In this document: piece after piece, positions 55,316 through 64,000 of the stretch
How the letters are laid out: the number at the start of each line of letters is the position of its first letter
How positions within the stretch are numbered: position 1 is the first letter of the stretch
Assembly (NCBI GenBank): GCA_023014485.1
Contig: JAJOZX010002575.1
Coordinates: 476,501-540,500 of the forward strand
Origin: Bathynomus jamesi
Taxonomy: Eukaryota > Arthropoda > Malacostraca > Isopoda > Cirolanidae
Reading direction: 5' to 3'
DNA: 64,000 nt
Notes under the pieces: generated by a model
The model's input: only the letters and a program-made list of their open reading frames with translations
Told to the model about the DNA's origin: nothing
Database searches by the model: none
Translations under genes and position numbers: made by a program

Positions 55316-56049
55316 CTATTTGCGTATTTTAGAGACACGTGGATAGGGTTGACCGTTGTTGTTTGGTCTCTTCTTTCTCCTCTTCAGAGATGCTACGTTG
55401 GGGGTGATGGTACTCAGTTGTGGCACATGCGAGACTTGCTCCAAGTCTTTTAACTTATTCAGATTTCCTATCAATGTTTTGGAGACATTTATTTGTTGTA
55501 GTCTTGCTTTAATATGCTTCCATCCTGATGCTGAGGGCCTGTACCACTTTCTCACCAGATCATGGACAATGTCGACGATATTCGAGCCCTGTACCCTTGT
55601 TCCTTCAACAATGACCTCGCCTATATCGGTCCACTGTATGATGGGGTCCTCACTCAATAGATTATAAAGACTTAAGCCTTTATTCCTCAATGTATGTGGC
55701 AAACTGCTTTTTAATACATGCTCGATGTGCTGCGTTCCGTTATTCTTCGGTTGGTCATCTCTAACGTCGGCCTCAGGTCCTATGGCGCCATGCTCATCGT
55801 ACTCGCGCTTTGCCTAATAACCACGGGGATCTATGTCGGATTCTTATAATCGTACTCATGAAGAAATTTCTGCAGAGCCTCTTGGTATAAGATCCTCTTC
55901 TCATCAGGTGACTTTTCACTGTTTAATAGGTCTATCAATTCGCTTTTCATTCTAAGTCTGCTTTTACGGGGTTCTAGAACCGTGTCTGGACTCTTTGAAC
56001 TTTGCAATGAAGCATACACCTCGTGCGGAATCACTACCACTTTCTTCAT
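55316..56049 (-). pseudogene. Conserved-type Polinton protein of unknown role
   Basis: The start at 56049 gives MKKVVVIPHEVYASLQSS and a helical, charged 72-codon frame. A second frame, 55316-55702, carries RNKGLSLYNLLSEDPIIQWT and EGTRVQGSNIVDIVHDLVRK and ends in a Lys/Arg-rich tail. I recall proteins of this general kind between integrase and ATPase in arthropod Polintons, without an assigned function. The two halves are in different frames. Confidence 0.55.
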
Positions 56050-56089
56050 TATATTAATCTAGTTAGTAAAGGTCCCAAAACTGAAAATA

Positions 56090-56385
56090 AAATGGGGAGG
56101 AATGATCCAATGATCCCCCTCTTTGTACAATAATTCGCTTTTTCTTCCCCACAGTTTGACTTTAACGAGCGAGCGTACGTATTATGTTCTTATAACGACG
56201 TAGGCGAGCCTTCTGAGGGGATTTTATTTCATTTATAAATTACATTTTATAACATTAAGGCAGATTTCAAAAATGCATTTTAAAAAGTCCGAGTTGATAT
56301 TTTTAACAAACATCTGCTGCAATGCCCTGGGCAATCGTTGATAGATTTTTATTAATTCACGGTATTTCTTTAGCCTATTTGTCAT
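56090..56385 (-). pseudogene. Small Polinton protein, broken
   Basis: A 50-codon frame opens at 56385 (MTNRLKKYRELIKIYQRLPR) and stops at 56233. Basic and then Gly/Ile-rich residues continue in other frames to about 56090. A small basic protein at this position is usual in such elements; its role is not known to me. Confidence 0.5.
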
Positions 56386-56461
56386 TCTGGAATATACACC
56401 GTTTTAGGCTCGTTCTTAGGAGCACCCTAAATGTGTTTCGCGGGTGAAGGTCACAAAGCAA

Positions 56462-57015
56462 ATATCAGTAACGTTGACTTGTAGCTTCTTTATAAACTTC
56501 CAAAAACTCCTTACGCTGATTCGGGAACATTTGATTGGCTAATACCCCAATTTGTGACACATCTCTACTTTGCGCGAATAAGACTAGATATTGTGTATTT
56601 AACGACACATCGCGCATGTATCTATTTTTGAAAAATAGATTCTGATTGATGAAGAATACGCTTATGTTAAGATGGTGGGAGAACATTGTAAGTGTCTGGC
56701 AAACGTTTTATCCATTTTGAACATGAGATCTTCAATTACAATGACTATGTTCATTTCCCTTTAACGAATTAACGTCATATACGCCTTTGGAGAACAAAAT
56801 ATCATCTTGGTACTCGTTGAACACTGACTAATATGACGAATAGCACCATACTACTTCATGCACAAATTTTGAGAACATCTTCCCTCTTATCTTTAATGAT
56901 TTTAAGCATAAACACAGTTTTACCACATCCTTTAGGGCCAGATATAATGCATGTGGAGGGGCTCGTGAACCTGAATTTTTCTACAGATTCCATCTCTAAC
57001 ACGTCACACCCCTAA
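56462..57015 (-). pseudogene. Polinton packaging ATPase (FtsK/HerA-like)
   Basis: The Walker A loop GPKGCGKT is encoded at about 56921-56944, close to the N-terminus, after FRFTSPSTCIISGP. The C-terminal 73-codon frame, 56465-56686, contains HHLNISVFFINQNLFFKN and MRDVSLNTQYLVLFAQSRD. Between them, stops and shifts remove the continuous frame, including the Walker B area. The family pumps DNA into capsids. It is divergent from the polymerase gene across an 81 bp spacer (57016-57096). Confidence 0.8.
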
Positions 57016-57096
57016 GTGAAACATTTACAAATATAATAAAATTTAAGTGTTCCTTATATTCTACAATCTTGTTTTTCTTCTTCCACAGAACCGTGA

Positions 57097-58460
57097 ATGA
57101 CGATGAGGTACAGCACCATCATCGATATTACAGACGACCCCGATGACAGTGTAGTTGTGGTTACAGACTCCCCCCCGCTGACGAACCCTCACCAGCGACA
57201 CTGTAACTCCACCACGTGGCAGTTCAAACGGAGGCACGATGATGAAGAACCTTCCACGTCAGGTATAAAACGTGCCAGGAGTGCACCGGTTGCTAGACCC
57301 CCAGTAATAGAGCCCCAGCCCTCTACGTCTTACGACACAACCCCCACTAGCTCCTCCTCAATTAAATGTACCCCCTTATTCCTGTTCAATTCCGGGTACA
57401 TCCTCCACATCAGCAGCTTCTCGTGCTGTAGAGGAAGGTATAACATTCGAACTGGTGCGCACCGCTAACCCCACCCCGGCCCTGACTAGAAATCGGTACT
57501 AGTAAGGGTTGACCCTGGAACCCTGTATAGCAACGGTGTTGAACACGGACTGCGGCGCGTAGTTGAACGTATTGTGGAGTTTGCCCTTCAGAACCGCGAC
57601 GAACGTGAAGTCAGGACGAGGTTGTCCTTCGGGTTCGGGTCAGATGACGGGGATGTAGATGATTTTTGGGTAGTAATACCATTCAGACGCTTGGCAGCTG
57701 TGGATATAGAATATATCTTGGGCGTATAATGCAGGCCTCTCAAAGTAGTACCTTCAATATGGACAACTTCACGTAGATATTGACAGAGTATTCCGTGTTG
57801 CGGGTCATAGTGCCACACCTTATACTCTTAACTTCAATTCTCAGCTATTTACAGACGGCATATAAACGCCGATCGTGGTTGCGGCTTTATAGCAGTAGTC
57901 TTGGCCCGTATGTTTACTGTGCTAAATACGGTCAAAAAATTTGGTTGCCTACGGTTGTGCAGCGTGCTCGTAAACTGGCTTCAGATTGCAAGCTTGAGTT
58001 TGATTGTAATATGGGTCCTGAAGAGCTGAGAAGGGTAGAGCAGGAAATGAATGTTTATAGTTGTATTTGGAATGGATGATCGTCGTAGGACTGTGTATTT
58101 TTAAAATGTGTGAGAGATCGCACGAGACCTCTACTTATTTTAGGACTGTCAGGGTCAACGTATCTCCCCATCCGCAATATAAGGGACCTTTACACGAGTT
58201 ATGATAAAAGTCGAAAATATGGACGGCATCATGATTTGTGTAAGGGATGTCTCGAGTTTGCGGATGATATAGTGAAGCATTGTAAGGAATGTCACATGGT
58301 ATGTGAGCAGTGTAAAAGCCCAAATGTGAAAGTCGTGTAGTTGAAGTGAGAAGAGGGAATGTAATGTGTGCAGACGTACATTTTTCAATAATAAATGCTT
58401 TGAGCTACATAAGTCAATTGGCACTTGCAGGAAAATGAGAATCTGTTATTATTGTTGGTT
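57097..58460 (+). pseudogene. Protein-primed DNA polymerase B, N-terminal part
   Basis: It begins MTMRYSTIIDITDDPDDSVV, a Ser/Pro-rich acidic head with a nuclear-localisation-like IKRARSAP. LRRVVERIVEFALQNRDERE and a Zn-ribbon-like segment at 58205-58450 follow (HDLCKGCLEFADD, HCKECHMVCEQCKSPN, CRRTFFNNKCFELHKSIG), typical of the Polinton polymerase. Multiple shifts separate the blocks. The sequence stops after RICYYC, where LINE-4b begins; exonuclease motifs are not confidently visible. Confidence 0.75.
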
Positions 58461-59795
58461 AGCCGATCAGCCCACCCTGATCGAGCAAGCCGGCGGCACG
58501 CAGGTAACCGATCGCCCTCTCCGGAGTCGACAAGAGGTTCAGCGCACTAGTGATGTTGTGTTGTGTTCGTTGTTGTGCTAGAGCGGTACAGTCTGTCATA
58601 ATGTGTTCAATTGCTTGTGGTGTGTCCTGGCACAGGTGGCAGGTGTCGTCTATGGAGTTGTATAGTCTGTGTTTATATGTCCGTAAGTTGGGGTGATGTC
58701 CACATCGGAATCGTGCTAAGTTAACTCGATCCGATCTGCTCAGGCTGATCTCTGACCTGTTAATGGGTGGCGGCTTCGCACCTAGGACCGCATTCGGACC
58801 GAGTCGTGTCAGTGCTTTGTGGGTTATGTGTGTGTGTGTGTGTGTTTTCTGTACTGTGTGATGTCTGTGGGCGTGGTATGGAATGGAGTATTTGGTTATA
58901 ATGTCTCTCTGGTGTTACCTTAATGGTGCGAGGTGTCGGTGCATGATTGTACATGTAGTGGCGGGTGTTGTGGGTTAGTTGTCGCTGCTGCCATGAATTG
59001 TGTTCCCCTCATGTCTAAATGTTCCCTAACTTCCAGTATTTTTGTTTCTGTGTGCAGGTGTTCTATTAGTGTTGTTTGAGTGCATCCTGTAACGATACGA
59101 AGTGCGTTGTTTTGTATTGTGTGTAAGTTGTTTATGTGTGTGTTTGAGATAATGGGTGCCCAGCATGGACTAGCGTAGTCCATAACTGAGCGAATATATT
59201 CTTTGTATATGAGTGATGTTGTTTCCTGCTGGCGTCCAAAGTTTGTGCCTGTTAGTACCCTAAGCGTGTTAAGTCTTGACGTACATTTGTTTTTAATGTC
59301 CTGAATGTGGTTTGCAAAAGATAATGATGTGTTGTATGTGACCCCAAGTATTTTGGTCCTGTGAGTGTGTGGAATGTTGATGTTGTTTAGTGTAAGCTGT
59401 GGAATTACCTCGTGTTCTTTTGTGTTGCTCGTAAGCAAGGTGATGGTTGATTTTGTGAGCGCTACTTTGAGTCTATTGTGTGTGAGCCACTCTTGTATAC
59501 TGTTTATGTATGTTTGTAGGTTATTTGTAGCGGTGCCGATGTTGTTGTGGGTGGATGTTATAGTAATGTCATCTGCATATGATGATAAGGTAAGCTTGTT
59601 ATCTATGGGTGTTGGAATGTCATGCATGTATAAGTTGAAGAGTGTTGGTGAGAGAACAGAGCCTTGAGGGACCCCGTTCGGAAAAAGCTTGTTTTTGGAT
59701 GACTTGCCATTAAATGTGACATGTGAGTATCTTCCTGAAAGATAGTTGCTCAGCCACCTTTTGATGTTATTGTGCATGTTTGTGTTGAGTATGAG
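58447..59795 (-). mobile_element. LINE-4b: jockey-like LINE inserted in the polymerase gene
   Basis: Same family as 43793-46196, opposite orientation. The 285-codon frame at 58920-59777 reads from NNIKRWLSNYLSGRYSHVTF through FPNGVPQGSVLSPTLFNLYM and SSYADDITIT (YADD at 59568-59579). The 3' end is GATCGGCTAACCAACAATAA near 58460. It is 5' truncated more than LINE-4 (only ~1.35 kb) but has fewer breaks in the reverse transcriptase. Confidence 0.9.
58920..59777 (-). pseudogene. LINE-4b reverse transcriptase fragment
   Basis: Retains the catalytic YADD box and thumb (THRTKILGVTYNTSLSFANH, IRSVMDYASPCWAPI) in one open frame of 285 codons. The fingers and first catalytic Asp block are absent because of 5' truncation. 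The C-terminal part (AATTNPQHP...) shifts frame near 58960 and the Cys/His end lies at about 58620-58680. Confidence 0.85.
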
Positions 59796-60127
59796 TATGA
59801 TGATGGTGCATACGCTGACTCCTTTGTATCAACAGGGCCAAAAATTTATGGGGTCGGGGTGAGGGTGAGGAAAGAGCTGAAATATGTCGTGAAGGCGAAG
59901 GGCATCACGCTTAACCTGGCGAACCGACGAGTCGTTAACTTTGACTCGTTGAAGGGCTAGTGTGCTTAGAAGATGAGGGTCACCAACCACTCCAACTGAC
60001 TGTAGGAACCCACAATTTTCAGGCACAGAAACTGGGGTGTGTGAAGGAACTTAGGGGCACAAAGGTGTGTCGTAACACCTATAGGAAACATTACCTGGTG
60101 CCTGGCGCCTATGATATAGTACCTTTT

Positions 60128-60162
<35 letters not shown>

Positions 60163-60170
60163 AGAAAAAG
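59790..60170 (+). pseudogene. DNA polymerase B, C-terminal part
   Basis: EYEYDDGAYADSFVSTGPKI, YGVGVRVRKELKYVVKAKGI and NLANRRVVNFDSLKG are the C-terminal blocks of the Polinton polymerase. After a stop at 59958 the tail continues in another frame (NTYRKHYLVPGAYDIVPFG) and ends at a (TG)n tract at 60129-60160. The palm domain with its metal-binding Asp residues, expected between 58460 and 59790, is absent. Confidence 0.78.
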
Positions 60171-60463
60171 TCCTAAGCTCCGCCCACTGTAAGATCAATC
60201 AAAGGGTCACGTCACTCCTGCTACTACCTTGGCATATCTCTACCCCTGCGTGTTCAGTTGGCCGCTGCAAGCCCTGGCTCACAGACGTATATTTGAAGAA
60301 TTCTCGCGTAGACGAAAAATAGTGATGGCGACTTTTGATATTGCATGTTCGACGTTTATGAAGTGATATTCGGTAAAGTCGGAAGATGTGGTGAATACTG
60401 AAAGACGGCCTAGCCCTCCCTCCTTTGAGAATTTTAAGGCTACATTGAACCGTACGAAGCTTA

Positions 60464-60823
60464 ATGAACAAGATGTTCAAAGCGTACATATACTGTGGGA
60501 TGAAAGAAACAACGCGTGCAGAAGAGAAGCAACGGGTATGGGTAGTGAGTCTTGTTGATGAGTGGTGCGACAAGCGGTATTATGTCATGCTGCATCATAC
60601 CGAGTACGCGTACCCTGCGGCTGAAAATTTAAACCTTGTCATCATGGACAAGCTAAAGTACGTTTACCACTACATTCATATATATCATGACAAGGTTCGC
60701 AGTGAGGTTGTGGCTAAAGGCCTGTGTGAGTTTTTTATAGAATTTAGAGACGAGTATCAACTGTTAAACAAAAAGGATAAATACGGGGACATGTTTCTCT
60801 CAAATAGTGCGCCGGATTGTTAA
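60464..60823 (+). CDS. Unrecognised 119-codon ORF beside the polymerase
   Basis: Intact frame MNKMFKAYIYCGMKETTRAE ... FLSNSAPDC. The residues are mixed, with many Tyr, Lys and Asp (KLKYVYHYIHIYHDKVRSE) and no signal peptide, membrane segment or low complexity, so it looks like a globular protein. Most neighbouring genes are broken, yet this is open. No known family is recognised. It could be a Polinton cargo gene or part of a larger broken gene: coding-like residues also precede the Met. Confidence 0.45.
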   Translation: MNKMFKAYIYCGMKETTRAEEKQRVWVVSLVDEWCDKRYYVMLHHTEYAYPAAENLNLVIMDKLKYVYHYIHIYHDKVRSEVVAKGLCEFFIEFRDEYQLLNKKDKYGDMFLSNSAPDC

Positions 60824-61092
60824 TGTGCTTAGTTTGTGGAAAGGAACGTCTAGTGCGCATTCCGATAAAACATTAAAACCGATAATGCCCCATGTATCGG
60901 AAAAATTGCCCGGTATAATGGGTACAAGTACTCGCGTGATTCTTTAATGCTGGAACAAATCCGGACACGAAACATTAACGCATGGTATGACTCACTCCTC
61001 CACACCTGTCTCCGAGCCAAACCGCGCACCGGCTGCTCATAGTCATCTCAGAGCTTGACCCGACTGGTTGTGCACTCTCACAATAGAAAACG

Positions 61093-61818
61093 ATGGAGCT
61101 TCCTTTGAGCAGCATTCTCAATGCCGTATACGACGTGCCCCGGACGAAGTCATTGCGTGTGTTCAGACGTAAAACCGGAGCCATTAACTATATACTGGAA
61201 ACGACTTGTAGACAAGCAAACTCTGGTAAACGTGATGTTGTTTATTTAAGTGTTGAGGAGATGAATAGAGTCTTCCTGATAGTTGAGAAGTGGGGTGAGG
61301 ATCGTTATAAAATACCTGCAGGTGTTGGTACAAGAAGAGAACAAATTAGTGATACCCCCTCATTTGCCATTGTTTGTACGTTGTGTATAAATAACGATCA
61401 GCCATGCACTGATATACGACTGATATGGAAGACGTCTGATAATAACGTTCTTGGCCCCACGCGAAACAGCTTCATCCTCGACAGAATGTTTGAAATCGTT
61501 GTTTTCCGCAAACTAAAACCTATATTAGACGCACGTGTTACGGATATGGTTTATTTTGATATGGTTCTTGAATACGCATACACCACTCTGCTCGACGGGT
61601 TTACCGAATGTAGGAATGAACATGTCGAGAATGGTCTAGAGCTGGATGCTTATTTAAAAGGTTTAGACTCTTCGAAATATCGTGAACTTTGGCACAAAGG
61701 ACTTGAGCGGTACAGGGCAGAGCTCGCCTACACTGTTCACCCTGAAGAGTTGTATCATATAATGAGCAGCTGTCGTTACGACTTGGAAGATTATTCCAAC
61801 TGCCGCAATGCGTTGTGA
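61093..61818 (+). CDS. Unrecognised 241-codon ORF, candidate Polinton cargo
   Basis: The longest intact frame in the block, starting MELPLSSILNAVYDVPRTKS and ending MSSCRYDLEDYSNCRNAL. It has charged and aromatic residues throughout, about nine Cys, and no membrane segment. GINYILETTCRQ-like and DMVYFDMVLEYAYTTLLDGF stretches suggest an alpha/beta fold. Codon use is unlike the AT-rich surroundings. About 270 bp separate it from the 60464 ORF on the same strand. I know no family, so the function is unknown. Confidence 0.55.
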   Translation: MELPLSSILNAVYDVPRTKSLRVFRRKTGAINYILETTCRQANSGKRDVVYLSVEEMNRVFLIVEKWGEDRYKIPAGVGTRREQISDTPSFAIVCTLCINNDQPCTDIRLIWKTSDNNVLGPTRNSFILDRMFEIVVFRKLKPILDARVTDMVYFDMVLEYAYTTLLDGFTECRNEHVENGLELDAYLKGLDSSKYRELWHKGLERYRAELAYTVHPEELYHIMSSCRYDLEDYSNCRNAL

Positions 61819-61888
61819 AGAAGAGTTCACGATTGAAAAGCTCGGATCGGTAAGAAAAAAACATCGATGTTAGAGGAGTGTCTATAAA

Positions 61889-62053
61889 CTTGAACTTAAT
61901 AATGATGTGGCTAACGACGCCCTCTTTGTGCGTGCTTTTGATTGTATTCTGTCCATGTTTAAAGATAACTTGCAACCAATTGTGAGGGGCATAAAAATAG
62001 TAATGAACGATATGAAGGCCGTTTACATCGATACAGGCACCCGCACACCTTGA
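61889..62053 (+). pseudogene. Short coding-like tail, unrecognised
   Basis: An open stretch of 54 codons (LELNNDVANDALFVRAFDCI ... YIDTGTRTP) has no good start and a protein-like composition. It may be the broken end of the preceding ORF or another gene. Confidence 0.35.
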
Positions 62054-62621
62054 GTGGTGAAATAATACTAAATCGTATTTATTGTATAGTACTAAACAAA
62101 AGTGATGTAACTGTAGACTCCATCACGTGCGAGTTTAGTATTTTAGTTAAGCGCGTAGTAGAACATAGTGTATTTAGTTTGATTTTATAAGTTTTGTGTT
62201 TATATATAACACTGGGGAACAAATTTCAATTTTTTGTCTATTGAATTAGATTTGACAGTTACTTCTAGGTAATTTGGGTGCGCTGAGCACGAATTTTTAC
62301 TCGGTTTTGCTCTATCAGGTCCTGATTTTGCTCAACACCCCTCCTCTTTCGTCGTATTCATAAAAAGGTTTTTTTCTCAATACTCGCTGTCTTTTTGCAG
62401 TTACACATTATGCAACTAGGTTTTTATCTAGGTATTTGTACCTATTGTTATGGTATTGTTGTATTATGTATATTTTTATATGTAACACCCTAAAATATTT
62501 TTAATTTTGTCATTTTTAACCCATTTTAATATTAGTAAATTAAGCTAAAAATATCATAGAATTCTAAAATTTTCTCGAGCGTTCCTGTTCTCTGTAGAGT
62601 ATTCTAGAGGGACAACTAAAA

Positions 62622-62690
62622 TATATAAAAGCGACTCGTTTCCAGAGTTAGTTAATCAGTCAATTCAGTCAGTCAGTCAGTCAGTTGAGT
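62622..62690 (+). promoter_or_regulatory. TATA promoter of the terminal gene
   Basis: TATATAAAAG at 62622-62631 is followed 20-40 bp later by initiator-like TCAGTCAATTC and a (TCAG)n run (62656-62685). The distance to the ATG at 62968 allows a 5' leader of about 300 nt. Confidence 0.6.
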
Positions 62691-62967
62691 TAGTTAATTA
62701 AGTTTGGGCATTAACATAATTTTGAATTGGCATATGATTTAGTGAGTAATTTTGTCATCGTGATTTAATATAGTTGATTTAATTAGACGTAATTTATATT
62801 GTACCTACTCATCCGTGTTTCTAGTTTAATTTCATAGATTGTAAGTACCTATTTCATAATAAGTACCTATTTAAACTAATTTTTGTGTTTATATTTCAGA
62901 TTTTCTTAAATTTATATGAATTAAGGGCTTTAAATACCTTTACAAATTGGCAGAACAATCAAGCAAT

Positions 62968-64000
62968 ATGTCATCAAGCACTAGAAAGTTCAAATGCAAA
63001 ACAACCCTGATTCCTTCTGTTATATATGTGGAAATTTTACACTTCCACATCAACGAGCAAATATAACTGACTTCGTAAAAAGAGCTTACTTAGCTTATTT
63101 TGGCATAAAACTGGGGGACCAAGATAAATCGTGGGCTCCACATAAAGCCTGCACTATATGCATTGAAAGACTGCGACATTGGACGAAGGGTTCGGATTCA
63201 AAAATACCTTTGGAGTTCCGATGGTAAGTTTATGATTTCATAAAACTACGTAATTTAATCACTAGTATACTGTAACTTACCTAAATGTAATTGTAACTTA
63301 GGTACATAAACAAAAATTTACAGAAAATGTTTATAAGAATCTCAAATATTGCATAAGGTTGAAACACATAGAAATGTTAAATGTTTGGGTGATAACTTTT
63401 GATAAAATTCATAAAAACAAGTCTCTCGTCGCTTTTGTTAACGCTTTACAATTTTTTTTCCATATCAGGTGTGGCGAGAGCCTACTAACCACGAGACCGA
63501 TTGCTACCTTTGCTTTGTCAAGACTTCGGGCTTCACTAAGAAAAATAAACATTGTATCGAGTACCCAAATTTCGACACCGCGATACGACCTGTGCTACAT
63601 TCAAATGAGATCCCCATTCCAAAATTTAAGGGTCTGCCAACTCAAGAATTAGTTTGATGTTCCTGAAAATATTGTTATGCACTTTGAGGAGTCAGACACC
63701 GATTTTGACCCCAGCGTATTTGAAAGTCAAAACGATCCGCAAAAGTTTAACCAGGCCGAGTTGAATGATCTTGTAAGGGATCTAAATTTGCCAAAAAAGG
63801 CTGCGGAAATTTTAGCTTCAAGACTTAAAGAGAAAAACTTGCTTACTTCAAACACATACATTTCATTTTACAGAAAAGAGAAGAAGAACTTGTTAAATAT
63901 TTTAGAACAGAGGATAGTTTAGTATATTGCTGCGACATAGTTGGTTTGTTAAAGAAGATGGGGGTTGAGTCTTACGATGCAAATGATTGGCGCTTGTTTT
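62968..64000 (+). pseudogene. Intron-containing gene of an uncharacterised multi-copy family, cut by window end
   Basis: Exon 1 starts MSSSTRKFKC. A one-base loss near 63000 moves it into the frame DSFCYICGNFTLPHQRANIT and HKACTICIERLRHW (C2...HC...C zinc-finger-like). A perfect donor ATG|GTAAGT at 63224 and acceptor TTTCCATATCAG ending at 63468 bound a 245 bp intron. Exon 2 has VWREPTNHETDCYLCFVKTS, a stop at 63655 from a one-base insertion, and then FNQAELNDLVRDLNLPKKAA and WRLF at the edge. I recall such proteins as repeated and uncharacterised in arthropods. At least four indels suggest a dead copy. Confidence 0.6.

Larger units (their letters stand above)
51385..62053. mobile_element. 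Degraded Polinton/Maverick (adintovirus-like) block
   Basis: The gene set is diagnostic: adenovirus-type cysteine protease, double-jelly-roll major capsid protein, minor capsid protein, retroviral-type integrase, packaging ATPase and protein-primed DNA polymerase B. Structural and integration genes are on the minus strand (51385-57015), polymerase on the plus strand from 57097. Nearly all genes have stops or frameshifts and the polymerase core is gone. I could not find the terminal inverted repeats, so both limits are approximate. Confidence 0.9.

Noticed and set aside
59365..59667. 100-codon plus-strand frame
   Set aside because: Antisense of the LINE-4b reverse transcriptase.
61601..61975. 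124-codon minus-strand frame
   Set aside because: Antisense of the 241-codon ORF, which has the better composition and start.

Overview
The window looks like accessory DNA from an arthropod nuclear genome, possibly a crustacean or chelicerate; the class cannot be fixed from sequence alone. It is AT-rich and full of (TA)n, (GT)n and (GA)n microsatellites. It carries Tc1/mariner elements, hAT-type MITEs, Penelope-like retroelements, several non-LTR retrotransposon families, an LTR element and a Polinton/adintovirus-type block. Two GT-AG introns with TATA-box promoters are visible. I found no conserved host housekeeping gene, rRNA, tRNA gene or CRISPR array.

Layout. 1-6.6 kb: AT-rich DNA, a 430 bp palindrome of a dispersed repeat, and two TA-flanked mariner/Tc1 elements (2396-3299 and 5351-6615). 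6.95-10.77 kb: two Penelope-like copies fused head to head, each with reverse transcriptase and GIY-YIG endonuclease remnants and a hammerhead-like motif at the 3' end. 10.85-17.90 kb: a minus-strand LTR element with 1.8 kb LTRs, PBS and PPT but no gag-pol; its interior is largely tandem repeats. 17.96-19.01 kb: a fold-back transposon and a MITE, 7 bp apart. 20.2-23.8 kb: a Tc1 element and another TA-inserting DDE element, both dead. 23.9-34.1 kb: a nest of three non-LTR retrotransposons with mariner and hAT-MITE insertions inside them. 34.7-37.0 kb: nested hAT MITEs, then a pseudogene of an unnamed repeated protein family. 37.65-41.30 kb: a 3.65 kb DNA transposon with ~450 bp inverted repeats and an unclassified, broken transposase-like gene. 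43.8-46.2 kb: a jockey-like LINE inside a minisatellite. 46.9-48.8 kb: duplicated blocks and a Penelope-like terminal unit.

49.0-51.1 kb holds a short acidic gene with TATA/initiator promoter and one intron, next to a degraded Polinton/adintovirus block (51.4-62.1 kb). On the minus strand the block carries protease, major capsid protein, a short basic protein, penton-like minor capsid protein, integrase, two small conserved-type genes and a packaging ATPase. On the plus strand it carries protein-primed DNA polymerase B. A LINE of the 43.8 kb family sits in the polymerase gene, and the catalytic core is missing at that point. Beyond the polymerase lie two unrecognised ORFs of 119 and 241 codons. 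The last 1.8 kb is a promoter and a frameshifted, intron-containing gene that runs off the window.

Nearly every transposon here is dead, often by a change in its own catalytic motif. The Polinton genes would together have encoded a self-synthesising virus-like element: protein-primed replication, packaging, capsid and integration. The broken capsid, protease and polymerase genes mean this copy cannot do so. The least explained material is the pair of intact ORFs beside the polymerase, the spliced gene at 49.1 kb, and the long-TIR element.
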